Program-made: the position numbers and the translations under genes | Shown here: one piece after another, positions 15,792 to 26,571 of the stretch | How positions within the stretch are numbered: position 1 is the first letter of the stretch | How the letters are laid out: every line of letters begins with the position of its first letter | Assembly (NCBI GenBank): GCA_903906315.1 | Contig: CAIVJW010000365.1 | Coordinates: 1 to 64,000 of the forward strand | Reading direction: 5' to 3' | DNA: 64,000 bases | DNA from: an uncultured delta proteobacterium | GTDB taxonomy: Bacteria > Myxococcota_A > Polyangia > Polyangiales > Polyangiaceae | The notes under the pieces: model-generated | Databases searched by the model: none | What the model saw: only the letters and a program-made list of their open reading frames with translations | What the model was told of the DNA's origin: nothing

Positions 15792-16688
15792 TCACAGCAC
15801 GATCGTCCGCAGCCCTTCCACGATCACCCGCCGCTCGAGGTGCGCCCGCACCGCGCGCGACAGCACCAGCCGCTCGACGTCGCGCCCGACGCGCGTCATC
15901 TCGTCGGGCCCCATCGCGTGCGTCACGCGCGCCACGTCCTGCTCGATGATCGGCCCCTCGTCGAGGTCCTTGGTCGCGTAGTGCGCGGTCGCGCCGATGA
16001 GCTTCACGCCCCGCGCGTACGCCTGGTGGTATGGCCGCGCGCCCTGGAACGCGGGCAGGAAGCCGTGGTGGATGTTGATGACCGGCGGCGCGCCCTCGAG
16101 GAAGCCGTTCGTGAGCACCTGCATGTAGCGCGCGAGCACGACGAGCTCGACGTGGTGCTTGGCGCAGAGCTCGAGGACCTGCTTCTCCTGCTCCGGCTTG
16201 GTCGCGGGCGTGACCGGCAGGCAGTAGAACGGGATGCGGAAGCTCTGCGCGACGGGCTCGAGCGTCGGGTGGTTGGAGAGGACGAGCGCGATCTCGCACG
16301 GCAGCTCGCCGCTGCGCTGCCGCAGGATGAGGTCGTAGAGGCAGGCCGGGTCCTTGGTCACGAGGATGGCGATCTTCGCGACGTCGTCGGTCGCGCGCAT
16401 GGCGTAGGTCGCGCCGAGCGAGGTCGCGAGCGCGCCGAACGCGGCCTCGAGCGACGCGCGCGTCGCGGACCCGCCGAGCGTGGCCGAGGCGGCGGGCGCC
16501 GAGAGCCCCGCGAGGTCGACGACGATACGCATGTAGAAGCGCGCCGCGCCCTCCGCGTGCGGGTCGGTGTGGTTGCTGGCGTCGACGATGTTGAGGCCGG
16601 CCTCGTAGAAGAAGCCGGCGAGCCGCGCGACCAGGCCCGGCTGATCCGGGGCGGCGACGAGGAAGACTGCGTGCGTGGGGGCGATCAT
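15792..16688 (-). CDS. purU: formyltetrahydrofolate deformylase
   Basis: PurU hydrolyses 10-formyltetrahydrofolate to formate and tetrahydrofolate, supplying formate for PurT and balancing one-carbon pools. The protein is 298 aa, typical of the family. An N-terminal ACT domain fills about 4-90 (FLVAAPDQPGLVARLAGFF). The formyl transferase domain follows, with NIHHGFLPAFQGARPYHQAY carrying the catalytic Asn and His, and the ATAHYATKDLDEGPIIEQ segment containing the catalytic Asp. The ATG at 16688 gives the usual N-terminus. It lies 50 bases upstream of nothing related: the neighbouring genes on the minus strand are a lipoprotein gene and tyrS. Confidence 0.93.
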   Translation of the reverse strand: MIAPTHAVFLVAAPDQPGLVARLAGFFYEAGLNIVDASNHTDPHAEGAARFYMRIVVDLAGLSAPAASATLGGSATRASLEAAFGALATSLGATYAMRATDDVAKIAILVTKDPACLYDLILRQRSGELPCEIALVLSNHPTLEPVAQSFRIPFYCLPVTPATKPEQEKQVLELCAKHHVELVVLARYMQVLTNGFLEGAPPVINIHHGFLPAFQGARPYHQAYARGVKLIGATAHYATKDLDEGPIIEQDVARVTHAMGPDEMTRVGRDVERLVLSRAVRAHLERRVIVEGLRTIVL

Positions 16689-16737
16689 GGGTGGAGGCGC
16701 GATAGCCCGCCCGACGCGGTCGAGGCAAGCTCTTCGT

Positions 16738-17844
16738 CTACCGCATCAGCTCCTCGACCCGATCGGCGGTCGCCGCCGCGAGCCCGCCCGCGAGCTTGTC
16801 GGGATCGAGCTCGACCGCGATCGCGACCGCGCCCGGGCCGTGGGTCGCGAGCGGACGATCGATGGGCCGATCGAGCCCGAGGAGGTGCCCGAAGGAGCCT
16901 TCGGCGAGCTCGTTCCACGCGCGGAGCAGCTCGTCGGACGCCTTCGGGCCGGTGGCGCCGAAGTCGCCCGCGACCGCGATCGCCAGCGCGATCTTCTCGC
17001 GTGCGCTCGGCCGCGCCGACGCGCCGATCGCCGTCGCGCCCGCGAGCAGGCCGCGTGCGCCCCGAGCGAGCTCCCCCTCGAAGGGGCCGACAGCGAACGC
17101 GCGCGCCGGCGCCGACCCGAACCGCGCGTCGAGGGCGCGGAGCGGATCGCGCGCGAGCGCCGTCGCCGATCGCTTGAGCTTGCCCTTCGCGTAGAGCGCC
17201 GCGATGCGCGCCGGGCCGCGGTCGAGGTTGCCGCCCTCCTGGAAGCCGACGACGTCGCGCCCGAGCACCACGATGGCGCGCTGCGCGGAGGCCGTCGCGC
17301 CCGAGACGCGCACGAGATCGGGCCGCTCGACGATGCGTTGCTCGCCGCTCGTGAGCCGCGCGCGGAAGGCGCGCTCGATCGTCAGCGGATCGGCGGCGTG
17401 GCGCACGAGGTAGAACGTCGCGGACCCGGCGGCCGTCGGCGCTGCGCCGGGGTCGGCCTCGCCGTCGGCCGCGCCCTCGCCGCGCGCGGCCGCCTCGTCG
17501 TAGCTCGCGATCGCCGCCTCCGGCGACTGCCGCAGATCGAGCGCCGTCGCCGCGGCGAAGAGGTCCAGGCGCCGCTCGGGCACGACGCGGCCGATCGCCG
17601 GAATGAGCCATGGCACCGCCGCGATCTCGCGCGGCCGGCTGATCACCAGCCACCGCAGCCCAGCCAGCGGCAAGAGGTCCGTCAGCGCCGCGACCGTGGT
17701 CGAAGCCGGCGCCTTGGGCTCGCGCGGGGGCTCCTTCGGCGCGGGCCGAGCGCCGCAGCCGATCGCCGACAGCGCCGACAGCACCGCGCCGCCGAGCGCG
17801 CCGCCGAGGAAGCTGCGCCGCGTGTCGCCTGCGCGCCCGGCCAT
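16738..17844 (-). CDS. hypothetical lipoprotein with Tat-type signal
   Basis: Not recognised beyond its export signal. The N-terminus from the ATG at 17844 has a twin-arginine motif (RRSFLGG) before a hydrophobic stretch and a lipobox ending AIGC, so it is probably exported folded by Tat and lipidated. A TTG at 17856 would overlap the tyrS stop and is less likely. The mature part of about 335 residues is rich in Ala and Arg and has a low-complexity stretch near 125-140 (GEGAADGEADPGAAPTAAG). It contains several regular alpha/beta segments but no catalytic motif I can name. It follows tyrS by four bases and is probably cotranscribed with it; the functional link is unclear. Confidence 0.65.
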   Translation of the reverse strand: MAGRAGDTRRSFLGGALGGAVLSALSAIGCGARPAPKEPPREPKAPASTTVAALTDLLPLAGLRWLVISRPREIAAVPWLIPAIGRVVPERRLDLFAAATALDLRQSPEAAIASYDEAAARGEGAADGEADPGAAPTAAGSATFYLVRHAADPLTIERAFRARLTSGEQRIVERPDLVRVSGATASAQRAIVVLGRDVVGFQEGGNLDRGPARIAALYAKGKLKRSATALARDPLRALDARFGSAPARAFAVGPFEGELARGARGLLAGATAIGASARPSAREKIALAIAVAGDFGATGPKASDELLRAWNELAEGSFGHLLGLDRPIDRPLATHGPGAVAIAVELDPDKLAGGLAAATADRVEELMR

Positions 17845-17848
17845 GGCG

Positions 17849-19081
17849 TCAGCCAACGGTGACGTACTTGAACTGGCGGTTCTTCGAGCCCACGCGCACG
17901 AGGTAGCGCTGGCCCTTCGCGAGCTCGTGCTTGTCGTTCTTGATGGGCTCGCCGTCGACGTGGACCGCCCCGCCTTTCACGAGCCGCGCCCCCTCCGACG
18001 CCGAGGCCGCGAGCCCGGCGAGGAAGATCGCCTTGCCGAGGAAGAGCCCCACGCCCGCGCCCGCGTCGACCGTGACCTCGTCGATCCGGTCGGGCAGCCC
18101 GCCGGCGGCGACGCTCTTCCTCCGCGCGATCGCCGCCTCGGCGTCGGCCTCGCAGTGGAAGCGGGCGACGATCTCCTTCGCGAACGCCTCCTTCACGTCG
18201 ACGACGCCGCGCGTGCCGGCGACGACCTCGGCCCGGAGCGCCGCGATCTCGTCGTTCGACCGGGCGGAGAGCAGATCCATGAAGCGCCAGACGACCTGGT
18301 CGTCGACGAGCATCAGCTTCTGCAGCATCTCGAACGGCGGCTCGTTGATGCCGACGTAGTTGTTCGAGCTCTTCGACATCTTGGCGCCGACGACCTTGCC
18401 GCCCTCGAGGCGCGCGTCGGTGCCCTCGAGGATCGGCGTCGTCATCACGATCTGCGCGAGCTTGCCGTAGCGCGGCATGAGATCGCGGCCGACCAGCAGG
18501 TTGAAGAGCTGATCGGTGCCGCCGATCTCGACGTCGTTCTCGAGCTCGACCGAGTCGTACGCCTGGAGCAGCGGGTAGAAGAACTCGTGCACGAAGATCG
18601 GGCGGTTTTCCTGGTAGCGCTTGGAGAAGTCGTCGCGCTCGAGCATGCGCGCCACCGTGTACTTGGCGCCGAGCTCGATCATCTCGTGCGGCGTGAGCTT
18701 GCCGAGCCACTCGGAGTTGTACCGGACGACGGTCTTGTCGCGGTCGAGCACCTTGAAGGCCTGATCCTGGTAGGTCTGCGCGGCGGCGAGCACCTCCTCG
18801 CGCGTGAGGCGCGGGCGCAGCTCGTTGCGGCCCGTCGGGTCGCCGACCATCGCGGTGAAGTCGCCGACGACGAACACGACCTCGTGGCCGAAGTCCTGAA
18901 ACTGCCGCATCTTCTGCATCAGCACGGTGTGGCCGAGGTGCAGGTCGGGGCGCGTCGGGTCGAAGCCGACCTTGACGCGCAGGCGCTTGCCGGACCGCAG
19001 GCGATCCTCGAGCTCGGCGCGGACGTGGAGATCGACGATGCCCCGACAGAGGGTCTCGAGCTGGCGGTCGACGGAGATCAT
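17849..19081 (-). CDS. tyrS: tyrosyl-tRNA synthetase
   Basis: Charges tRNA-Tyr in the cytoplasm. 410 aa, a class I synthetase of the TyrRS group with the GFDPTRPDLHLGH start. HLGH (48-51) is the HIGH motif and KMSKS lies at 234-238. The ENDVEIGGTDQLFNLL segment (181-196) binds tyrosine. A C-terminal S4 domain (about 345-410) supplies tRNA anticodon-arm binding (GAVHVDGEPIKND). The start ATG at 19081 gives a normal N-terminus (MISVDRQLETLCRG). The stop is four bases from the next gene on the same strand. Confidence 0.95.
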   Translation of the reverse strand: MISVDRQLETLCRGIVDLHVRAELEDRLRSGKRLRVKVGFDPTRPDLHLGHTVLMQKMRQFQDFGHEVVFVVGDFTAMVGDPTGRNELRPRLTREEVLAAAQTYQDQAFKVLDRDKTVVRYNSEWLGKLTPHEMIELGAKYTVARMLERDDFSKRYQENRPIFVHEFFYPLLQAYDSVELENDVEIGGTDQLFNLLVGRDLMPRYGKLAQIVMTTPILEGTDARLEGGKVVGAKMSKSSNNYVGINEPPFEMLQKLMLVDDQVVWRFMDLLSARSNDEIAALRAEVVAGTRGVVDVKEAFAKEIVARFHCEADAEAAIARRKSVAAGGLPDRIDEVTVDAGAGVGLFLGKAIFLAGLAASASEGARLVKGGAVHVDGEPIKNDKHELAKGQRYLVRVGSKNRQFKYVTVG

Positions 19082-19198
19082 GCGCTCCTCGGGCGGCAGG
19101 GCGCCGCGGGCGCGGAGCTTAGCCGCGATCGCCGGACCGCGCAGCGTCGTCGCCCGTGGGGCGCGCGCGCGTTCCGGGCCGCTCGCGGCCCACCCGGA

Positions 19199-19522
<324 letters not shown>

Positions 19523-19639
19523 GTGCGCCTCTCGACCCTCTCCGAACGGCGCGGCCGTCGTGCCCAGTGCACGGACCCGAGACGCGCACCCCCACCCGAA
19601 TGAAACCCTCGCGAAGTTCGCATGTTACGGGCGAGGTGG

Positions 19640-21736
19640 TCAATGGGTTTCGCCCGGGCGGGCCCGCCCGGCGGCGGCGCCGAAGTCGATCCGGTCGAGG
19701 GCGAGCCCGGCGGCGTCGGCGGGGCGGAGCTCGAGCTCCAGGCGCGTGGCGTCGGCGGGGACGGTCGCCGCGCCGGCGTCGCCCGGAAAGGACGCGACCT
19801 CTCGGCCGTCGACCACCAGCACGGCCTGCCCGGCGCCCTCCATCCGGGGCACCACCGCGAGACCGCGCAGAAACGGCGCGGGCAAGCGCAGCACCACCCG
19901 CGCGTCGTCTCGCGCCGGGCCGGCCGTGCGGGCGACGAGGCGGCGCCCCCCGGACGCGCCCGGGCCGCCCTCCTCGGGGACGGCGTAGGCGCCGCGCTGC
20001 GAGGCGGCGGGCCAGAGCGACTCGCCCTCGATGAGGTCGACCCCGATCGCGCCCGGATCGAAGGGCGCCACGGTGGCCTCGGCTCGCCCGCCGCCGGGCG
20101 GGACGCGGAAGGCGTAGCGGAACGCCGGCGGCCGGCCGCGCGCCTCCCAGGCCATGCGGTCGAGGGCGTCGCCGCGGAGCCGTACGACCTGCAGCGCGCC
20201 TTCGGGCGCGCCCGGGTCGAAGCCGATCGCGTGGCCGTGGTCCGTGTCGACGTAGAGGAGGCCGCGCGTCGCGCCCGCCGCCGCGAGGACCGCGGGCTCG
20301 AGCATGGGTCGGCCGCCGTCGCGGTCGCGCAGCTGGGCGTGATCGAACCCGGCGCGCACACCGAAGCCGACGAGGGCGAGGCCGACCACGACCCACGCGA
20401 TCGCGCGCCGCGCGTCGTCGCCCGCGCCGCGCCGGAGCGCGACGCGCCGGGCGAGCTCCGCGGCGGCGACGGCGACGATCACGTGCTCGACCGGCAGCAC
20501 GTCGGCGAACATGCGCGCGCCGCCGCCGGGGTAGTTGCCGTCGAAGTAGAAGGGGGCGTACGCGAGGATCTGCGCGCCGACCGCGATCGCGAGCGATCGG
20601 GCCGCGCCCGCTCGGAGCACGATCGCCGCGCCGATCGGGACGAGCAGCGCGAGCGGCTCGGCGTTGGTCGCGTCGACGAGGTGCGCCTTGAGGCGGCGCA
20701 GCGTGGTCATCACCGCCGCCCCGACCCCGAAGCCGTCGGGCAGGTGCTTTCGGACGAACTCGCCGTGCTCGCCGAGGCAGCCGATGCCCTCGCCGAAGCC
20801 GTAGCGGAAGCAGCCCGGCGGGCCGTCGCTCTGCGCGTAGTACGCGAGCTGCGAGGATCCGAGCAGCGATCCGGTGGCCGCGGTCTGGTGCGCGAGGAGC
20901 AGCGCGAGGCCGGGCAGCGCGCCGAGGGCGGCGAGCGCGCCGAGCCGGAGGCGCGCGGCGACGGGCGGGGCGCCGGCGACCGAGGCGATCGAGGCGACCG
21001 CGGCGCAAAGCGCGATCGCGCTCACCGGGCGGGTCGCCGCGAGCCACCCTCCGGCGAGGCCCGCGCCGACCGCCGCGAGGCGCGCTCGCCGCGGTGACGA
21101 CGCCGGGTCGAAGGCGTCGATCGCGCCCACGAGCGCCAGCGTCACGCAGAGCGCCGCGAGGCCGTGCGACATGGTGTCGGCCGTGTGGTAGCGGAGCGCG
21201 CCGCAGACCACCGACAGCGCGATCGCGATCGCGGGGACGGCGCTCCACGGCGCCGCCTCCGAGCCCAGGGCGAGGCGCGCGGCGACGCGCTGGCCGAGCG
21301 CGAACGTGGCGGCCGCGATCGCCGCGGCGATCGCCGGTCCGACCGCGAGCGGCGCCCCGAGCCGCACCCCGATCGCGAGCAGGGCCGGCCACCCGGGCGG
21401 GAAGATGCCCGCCGCGCGCGTCGCGCCGCCGTCGTCGTGCTGCACGAGGAACCGCCCGATCGTCGACGCCGCGGGCTCGGCGACCGGGAACGAGAGCAGG
21501 CCGTGCGAGATCGCGCGCGCCTCGAGGAGGTAGGTGGTCGCGTCGACGATCCGCGGGCCGCCGTGCAGGTAATAGAGGACGTAGGCCGCGGAGAGCGCCG
21601 CCGCGGTGGCCGCGCCCGCCGGCACGAGGCCGCGCGACCGGGCCGCGCGAGCGATCCTCGGCGCGGCCACGAGCGCCGCGATCCCGAGCCCGAGCGCGAT
21701 CCAGCCCCCCGCGTCGTCGGGCAGCCCGAACCTCAT
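19640..21736 (-). CDS. multi-pass membrane protein, GT-C glycosyltransferase-like
   Basis: 698 aa, not assigned to a named family with certainty. About 10-12 hydrophobic segments fill residues 8-480, followed by a soluble domain of about 220 residues rich in Gly, Arg and Asp. The first extracytoplasmic loop contains PRIVDATTYLLEARAISHG (61-79), placed like the acidic catalytic loop of dolichyl-phosphate-mannose and ArnT-type GT-C enzymes, and FPPGWPALL follows. A polyprenyl-phosphate-sugar donor and an envelope glycan or protein acceptor would be expected if this is right. The C-terminal domain looks beta-rich and could bind carbohydrate. It is the last gene of the minus-strand run; the divergent J-protein operon starts 200 bases away. 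Confidence 0.55.
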   Translation of the reverse strand: MRFGLPDDAGGWIALGLGIAALVAAPRIARAARSRGLVPAGAATAAALSAAYVLYYLHGGPRIVDATTYLLEARAISHGLLSFPVAEPAASTIGRFLVQHDDGGATRAAGIFPPGWPALLAIGVRLGAPLAVGPAIAAAIAAATFALGQRVAARLALGSEAAPWSAVPAIAIALSVVCGALRYHTADTMSHGLAALCVTLALVGAIDAFDPASSPRRARLAAVGAGLAGGWLAATRPVSAIALCAAVASIASVAGAPPVAARLRLGALAALGALPGLALLLAHQTAATGSLLGSSQLAYYAQSDGPPGCFRYGFGEGIGCLGEHGEFVRKHLPDGFGVGAAVMTTLRRLKAHLVDATNAEPLALLVPIGAAIVLRAGAARSLAIAVGAQILAYAPFYFDGNYPGGGARMFADVLPVEHVIVAVAAAELARRVALRRGAGDDARRAIAWVVVGLALVGFGVRAGFDHAQLRDRDGGRPMLEPAVLAAAGATRGLLYVDTDHGHAIGFDPGAPEGALQVVRLRGDALDRMAWEARGRPPAFRYAFRVPPGGGRAEATVAPFDPGAIGVDLIEGESLWPAASQRGAYAVPEEGGPGASGGRRLVARTAGPARDDARVVLRLPAPFLRGLAVVPRMEGAGQAVLVVDGREVASFPGDAGAATVPADATRLELELRPADAAGLALDRIDFGAAAGRARPGETH

Positions 21737-21938
21737 CGCCGCGCGAGCTTAGCCGCGGCGGGGCGGGCAGCGCGGGTCCGCGTGGAAATCCGCGCCCGCG
21801 CCCGACCCCGATCGGTTGGCCATTTCCAGGGTGACGCGCCTGTGCAAGTTCTGGCCTCGCCGCCGCCTTCCGCACGGGCGCCCTCCGGACCGTTGCGCCC
21901 AACCGCCGATGTTCCGCTAGCATCGCCCCTGCCGCGCA

Positions 21939-23492
21939 GTGGACAGCCTTCCCAAGATCCTCGTGATCGATCCCGACGCGCGAGCGTGTCGGGCGCTACG
22001 CGACACGCTCGAGGGCGCGGGGTTCGCCACGACCGGAGCGCACAGCGAGGCGCGCGGGCGGACTCTGCTCGACGAGCCACCGCGGCCGCTGGCGCTCGTC
22101 GTCGGCGCGAGCGACCCGTTCTGGCGCGACGGCATGGTGAACGATTTTCGATCGTTCGATCGCGATCTGGTGATCGTGGCCGTGCTCTTGCCCGGGGACG
22201 AATACGAGGCGCTCCTCGAGCTGGGGGCGTCCGCCTGCGCGTCCGCGATCGGGATCGACGCGCTTCTTCCCCCGCTCCTTCTGCGCCTGCTCCACGGGAA
22301 GCGGACGCGATCGGCGCCGTCGGTCGCCCCGCCGCCGATCGCGCCCGGCTCCGCGGGCCGCGTCCCCTCCGTGCCCACGTTCGGGAGGCCGCCGGCCCGC
22401 GAGGCCCTGGCGAACCGTCTCGACGAGCTCTTCCGCGAGGCGAGCGCGTCGGGGCGACCCGAGGCCGGCCCCGTCGAGGTCCGCTTCCCGACCTGGGAGG
22501 ACTACGGCAAGGTCGCCGCGCAGCTCAAGCGCGGCTCGCTCTTCGTCGAGACGACGACGCCGCGGCAGGTCGCCGACGAGGTCCGCGTCCGGATCGTGGT
22601 GCCGGGCGGGCGCAGCGTCGAGATCGCCGCCGAGGTCGGCAACGTGGTCTCGCGCGAGCGGGCCGCGACGACCGGCCGGCCCGCGGGGATGGGCGTCCGC
22701 TTCGTCGACCTCGGCGACGAGCAGCAGCACGCGCTCGCCGCGTTCGAGCAGGCGTACCGCACCGGCGGCGAGCCCGCTGCGGCTGCGGCCGCGTCGGGCG
22801 GCGAGCGGCCGCGATCGCCGGCCCCGGGGCCCCCTTCGGTCGACCGCTTCCGCGTCCCGTCATCGATCGGCGCTCCGACCGATCGGTCCCAGCCGGCCGG
22901 GTCGGCGCCGCTCGGGCGACAGCGAACCGCGACCGCCCCCGGCGGCGCGGCGCCCGCCCCGCCGATCCCCACGTCCGAGGTCGAGCGGCGTCGCGTCCCG
23001 ACGCAGCCGTTCGGTTTCGATGTGCGTCCGATCCCCCCGGCCCAACCGGCCCCGCCGGGCCGCGCGTCCGTGCCGCCCCCGCGGGCCAGCGCGCCGCGCG
23101 TCGACCCCGCGGTCGGCGGGGGCCGCACGAAGGCCGAGGTCCTGCGCGACCACCTCGCCGCGCTCGTGCGCGCCGACTGCTTCTCGGTGCTCGGGGTTTC
23201 CGTCGACGTGACCCCGGAGGACCTTCGCCTCGCCTTCGTCGGCCTCGCCAAGAAGTGGCACCCGAACAAGTACGCGACGGACGGCCCCGAGGTGCGCGGG
23301 CTCGCCACGGAAATATTCATCACTCTCAAGAAGGCCCGAGATACGCTCTCGGATCCGAAGAAGCTCGCCACTCATCGCGCGCGGTACGAAGCTGCCACGC
23401 CGAGCGCTGGCGATCCGCGCCGAGGGGACGAGGCCCGGTTGGCCTCCCCGTCCGTGGACGACGCGCGCCACAGGGTGCCCGGCGGGCGATGA
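21939..23492 (+). CDS. receiver-like / PilZ-like / J-like fusion protein
   Basis: 517 aa. Residues about 5-125 resemble a response-regulator receiver (ILVIDPDARACRALRDTL) but without a clear set of acidic phosphorylation residues. Residues about 160-270 look like the divergent PilZ-type domain common in myxobacteria (VEVRFPTWEDYGKV to MGVRFVDLGDEQQHAL). A long Pro/Ala/Arg linker follows. The last part (about 412-486) is a J-like domain (DCFSVLGVSVDVTPEDLRLA) in which the obligatory HPD reads HPN (441-443). Since HPD is needed to stimulate Hsp70 ATPase, this may be a J-like adaptor. Start is GTG. The Hsp70 gene begins 18 bases after the stop. Confidence 0.65.
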   Translation: MDSLPKILVIDPDARACRALRDTLEGAGFATTGAHSEARGRTLLDEPPRPLALVVGASDPFWRDGMVNDFRSFDRDLVIVAVLLPGDEYEALLELGASACASAIGIDALLPPLLLRLLHGKRTRSAPSVAPPPIAPGSAGRVPSVPTFGRPPAREALANRLDELFREASASGRPEAGPVEVRFPTWEDYGKVAAQLKRGSLFVETTTPRQVADEVRVRIVVPGGRSVEIAAEVGNVVSRERAATTGRPAGMGVRFVDLGDEQQHALAAFEQAYRTGGEPAAAAAASGGERPRSPAPGPPSVDRFRVPSSIGAPTDRSQPAGSAPLGRQRTATAPGGAAPAPPIPTSEVERRRVPTQPFGFDVRPIPPAQPAPPGRASVPPPRASAPRVDPAVGGGRTKAEVLRDHLAALVRADCFSVLGVSVDVTPEDLRLAFVGLAKKWHPNKYATDGPEVRGLATEIFITLKKARDTLSDPKKLATHRARYEAATPSAGDPRRGDEARLASPSVDDARHRVPGGR

Positions 23493-23510
23493 TCGGGCGG
23501 AGGACGGATC

Positions 23511-25093
<1,583 letters not shown>

Positions 25094-25097
<4 letters not shown>

Positions 25098-26518
25098 GGC
25101 CTGCGGTCTACGAACCGCGGGGGACCTGGGAGAACGGCGGGGTCCGCTACCCCGACGCGGCGGCCGTGAACGACGACCTCGAGCCGTTCCTCCGGCACCA
25201 CATCGTGCCCGTCGTGGGCGCCGGCTTCCCCGCGCCGATGGAGGAGTTCGACTTCGAGCTGCGCCTGCCCGGGGGCGATCGCATCGCCGCTCACGGTCGG
25301 ATCATCTCGCTGCGCGACGCGAGCGCGCTCATCCGCGTCGACGCCTGGTCCGCGGCCGACTTCGCCACGCTGCAGGCCGCGAGCCGCTCGGCGCCGAAGC
25401 CGGCCGCGCCCGCCGCGCCCCAGCCTGTCGCGCCCGCGCGCGTGACGCCAGTCGCGCCCGCGCCCCCCTCGAGGACGGGCGCCGGCCGGGCCCCGCTGGG
25501 CGCCCCGACGCCCGATCCCGGCCCGGGGGCGCAGGCTTCGCTCCTCGACCCCCCGAAGCGCCGCGAGCGCGAGAGCGTGCGACTGACGACGCCCAAGATC
25601 GACGAGTCCCTCGCGACGTCGCTGCGCGCGGCGTCGCGCGGCTCGCATGCGGCCTCCCGCGCGGTCCCCCCGAGCGGAGCCGGCCTGCACCGCGGCGGTC
25701 TGCGCGCGCTGCAGCAGGCCACGCCGCCCGTGGGCGAGGCGGTCTCGGGGGCGCTCCGCGCGTCGATGCGCGAGTCGCAGCAGGTGACGCCGTCGATGGG
25801 TGACGGCGCGCCGGGCGCGCAGCGACACGGGTCGTCGCCGCCCGATTCGGCTGCTTCCCCGAGCTCGCCGCCCCCGCGCTTCGGGGCCGCGCCGGACACC
25901 TCGCACGTCCGGGCCGTCGCGATGCCGCTGTCGGCGCGCGTGTCCACCGACGACCTGAGCGCCGTGGGCTCGCCGCTGGGGTCGCCCACGCCGAGCCGCA
26001 AGCCCACCGACGCGGGCTTCGCGGCGGTGGCGGTCGACGACCCGGCGAGGGTCCTCTACGAGGCCCGCGCGAAGGGCAACCTGTTCGACGCGCTCGGCCT
26101 GCACTTCACCGACGCACCCTCGCGCCTCCGGGCCGCCCACCAGGCCCTCGTCGCCGAGTACCGGCCCGGCGCGCCCGCTCACCGCGCGTCGCCGACGTAC
26201 GCCGATCGGCTGGTGAAGCTGGCGAATGAGGCGTGGAGCGTGCTCTCCGACAAGGGATCGCGGCGGCGCTACCGGCGGGAGATCCTGTCGGTCGACGTGG
26301 ACAGCGCCGCGCAGATCCTCGCGTCGAAGTCGAAATTCGCGATGAGCCGGGGCGATCTGGCCGCCGCGCGCGAGCTCCTCGAGGCCGCGGCCGATCTGCA
26401 CCCCGACCCGGAATACCTCCAGGATCTGCGCGACCTTCTCACGGGCAAGCCGCCACCGCCCGAGACCGAGGACACCGTCGAGCTCGTGCGGCCGCCGTTC
26501 AAGCGTCCGCCGCGCTAG
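25094..26518 (+). CDS. PilZ-like / J-like protein with C-terminal helical repeat
   Basis: 474 aa from an ATG that overlaps the Hsp70 stop. Residues about 25-95 resemble a degenerate PilZ-type domain (FDFELRLPGGDRIAAHGRII). A low-complexity linker rich in Ala, Pro and Ser extends to about 310. Residues 329-395 (NLFDALGLHFTDAPSRLRAA) have J-domain spacing, but the HPD position reads RPG (357-359). A helical hairpin (about 400-450, SRGDLAAARELLEAAADLHP) resembles a TPR unit. Its layout matches that of the protein on the other side of the Hsp70, suggesting a duplicated partner. It may tether or target the Hsp70 rather than stimulate it. Confidence 0.6.
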
Positions 26519-26571
26519 CGCGCCGCGGGGTCACGAGCGTCGCTCGCGCGAGCGGGTCTTGAGGTACACCG

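Noticed and set aside
21939-22320. A functional receiver domain at the start of the PilZ/J-like protein
   Set aside because: The fold pattern is receiver-like, but the acidic pair, the central phospho-acceptor aspartate and the conserved lysine are not clearly in place, so it is described only as receiver-like.
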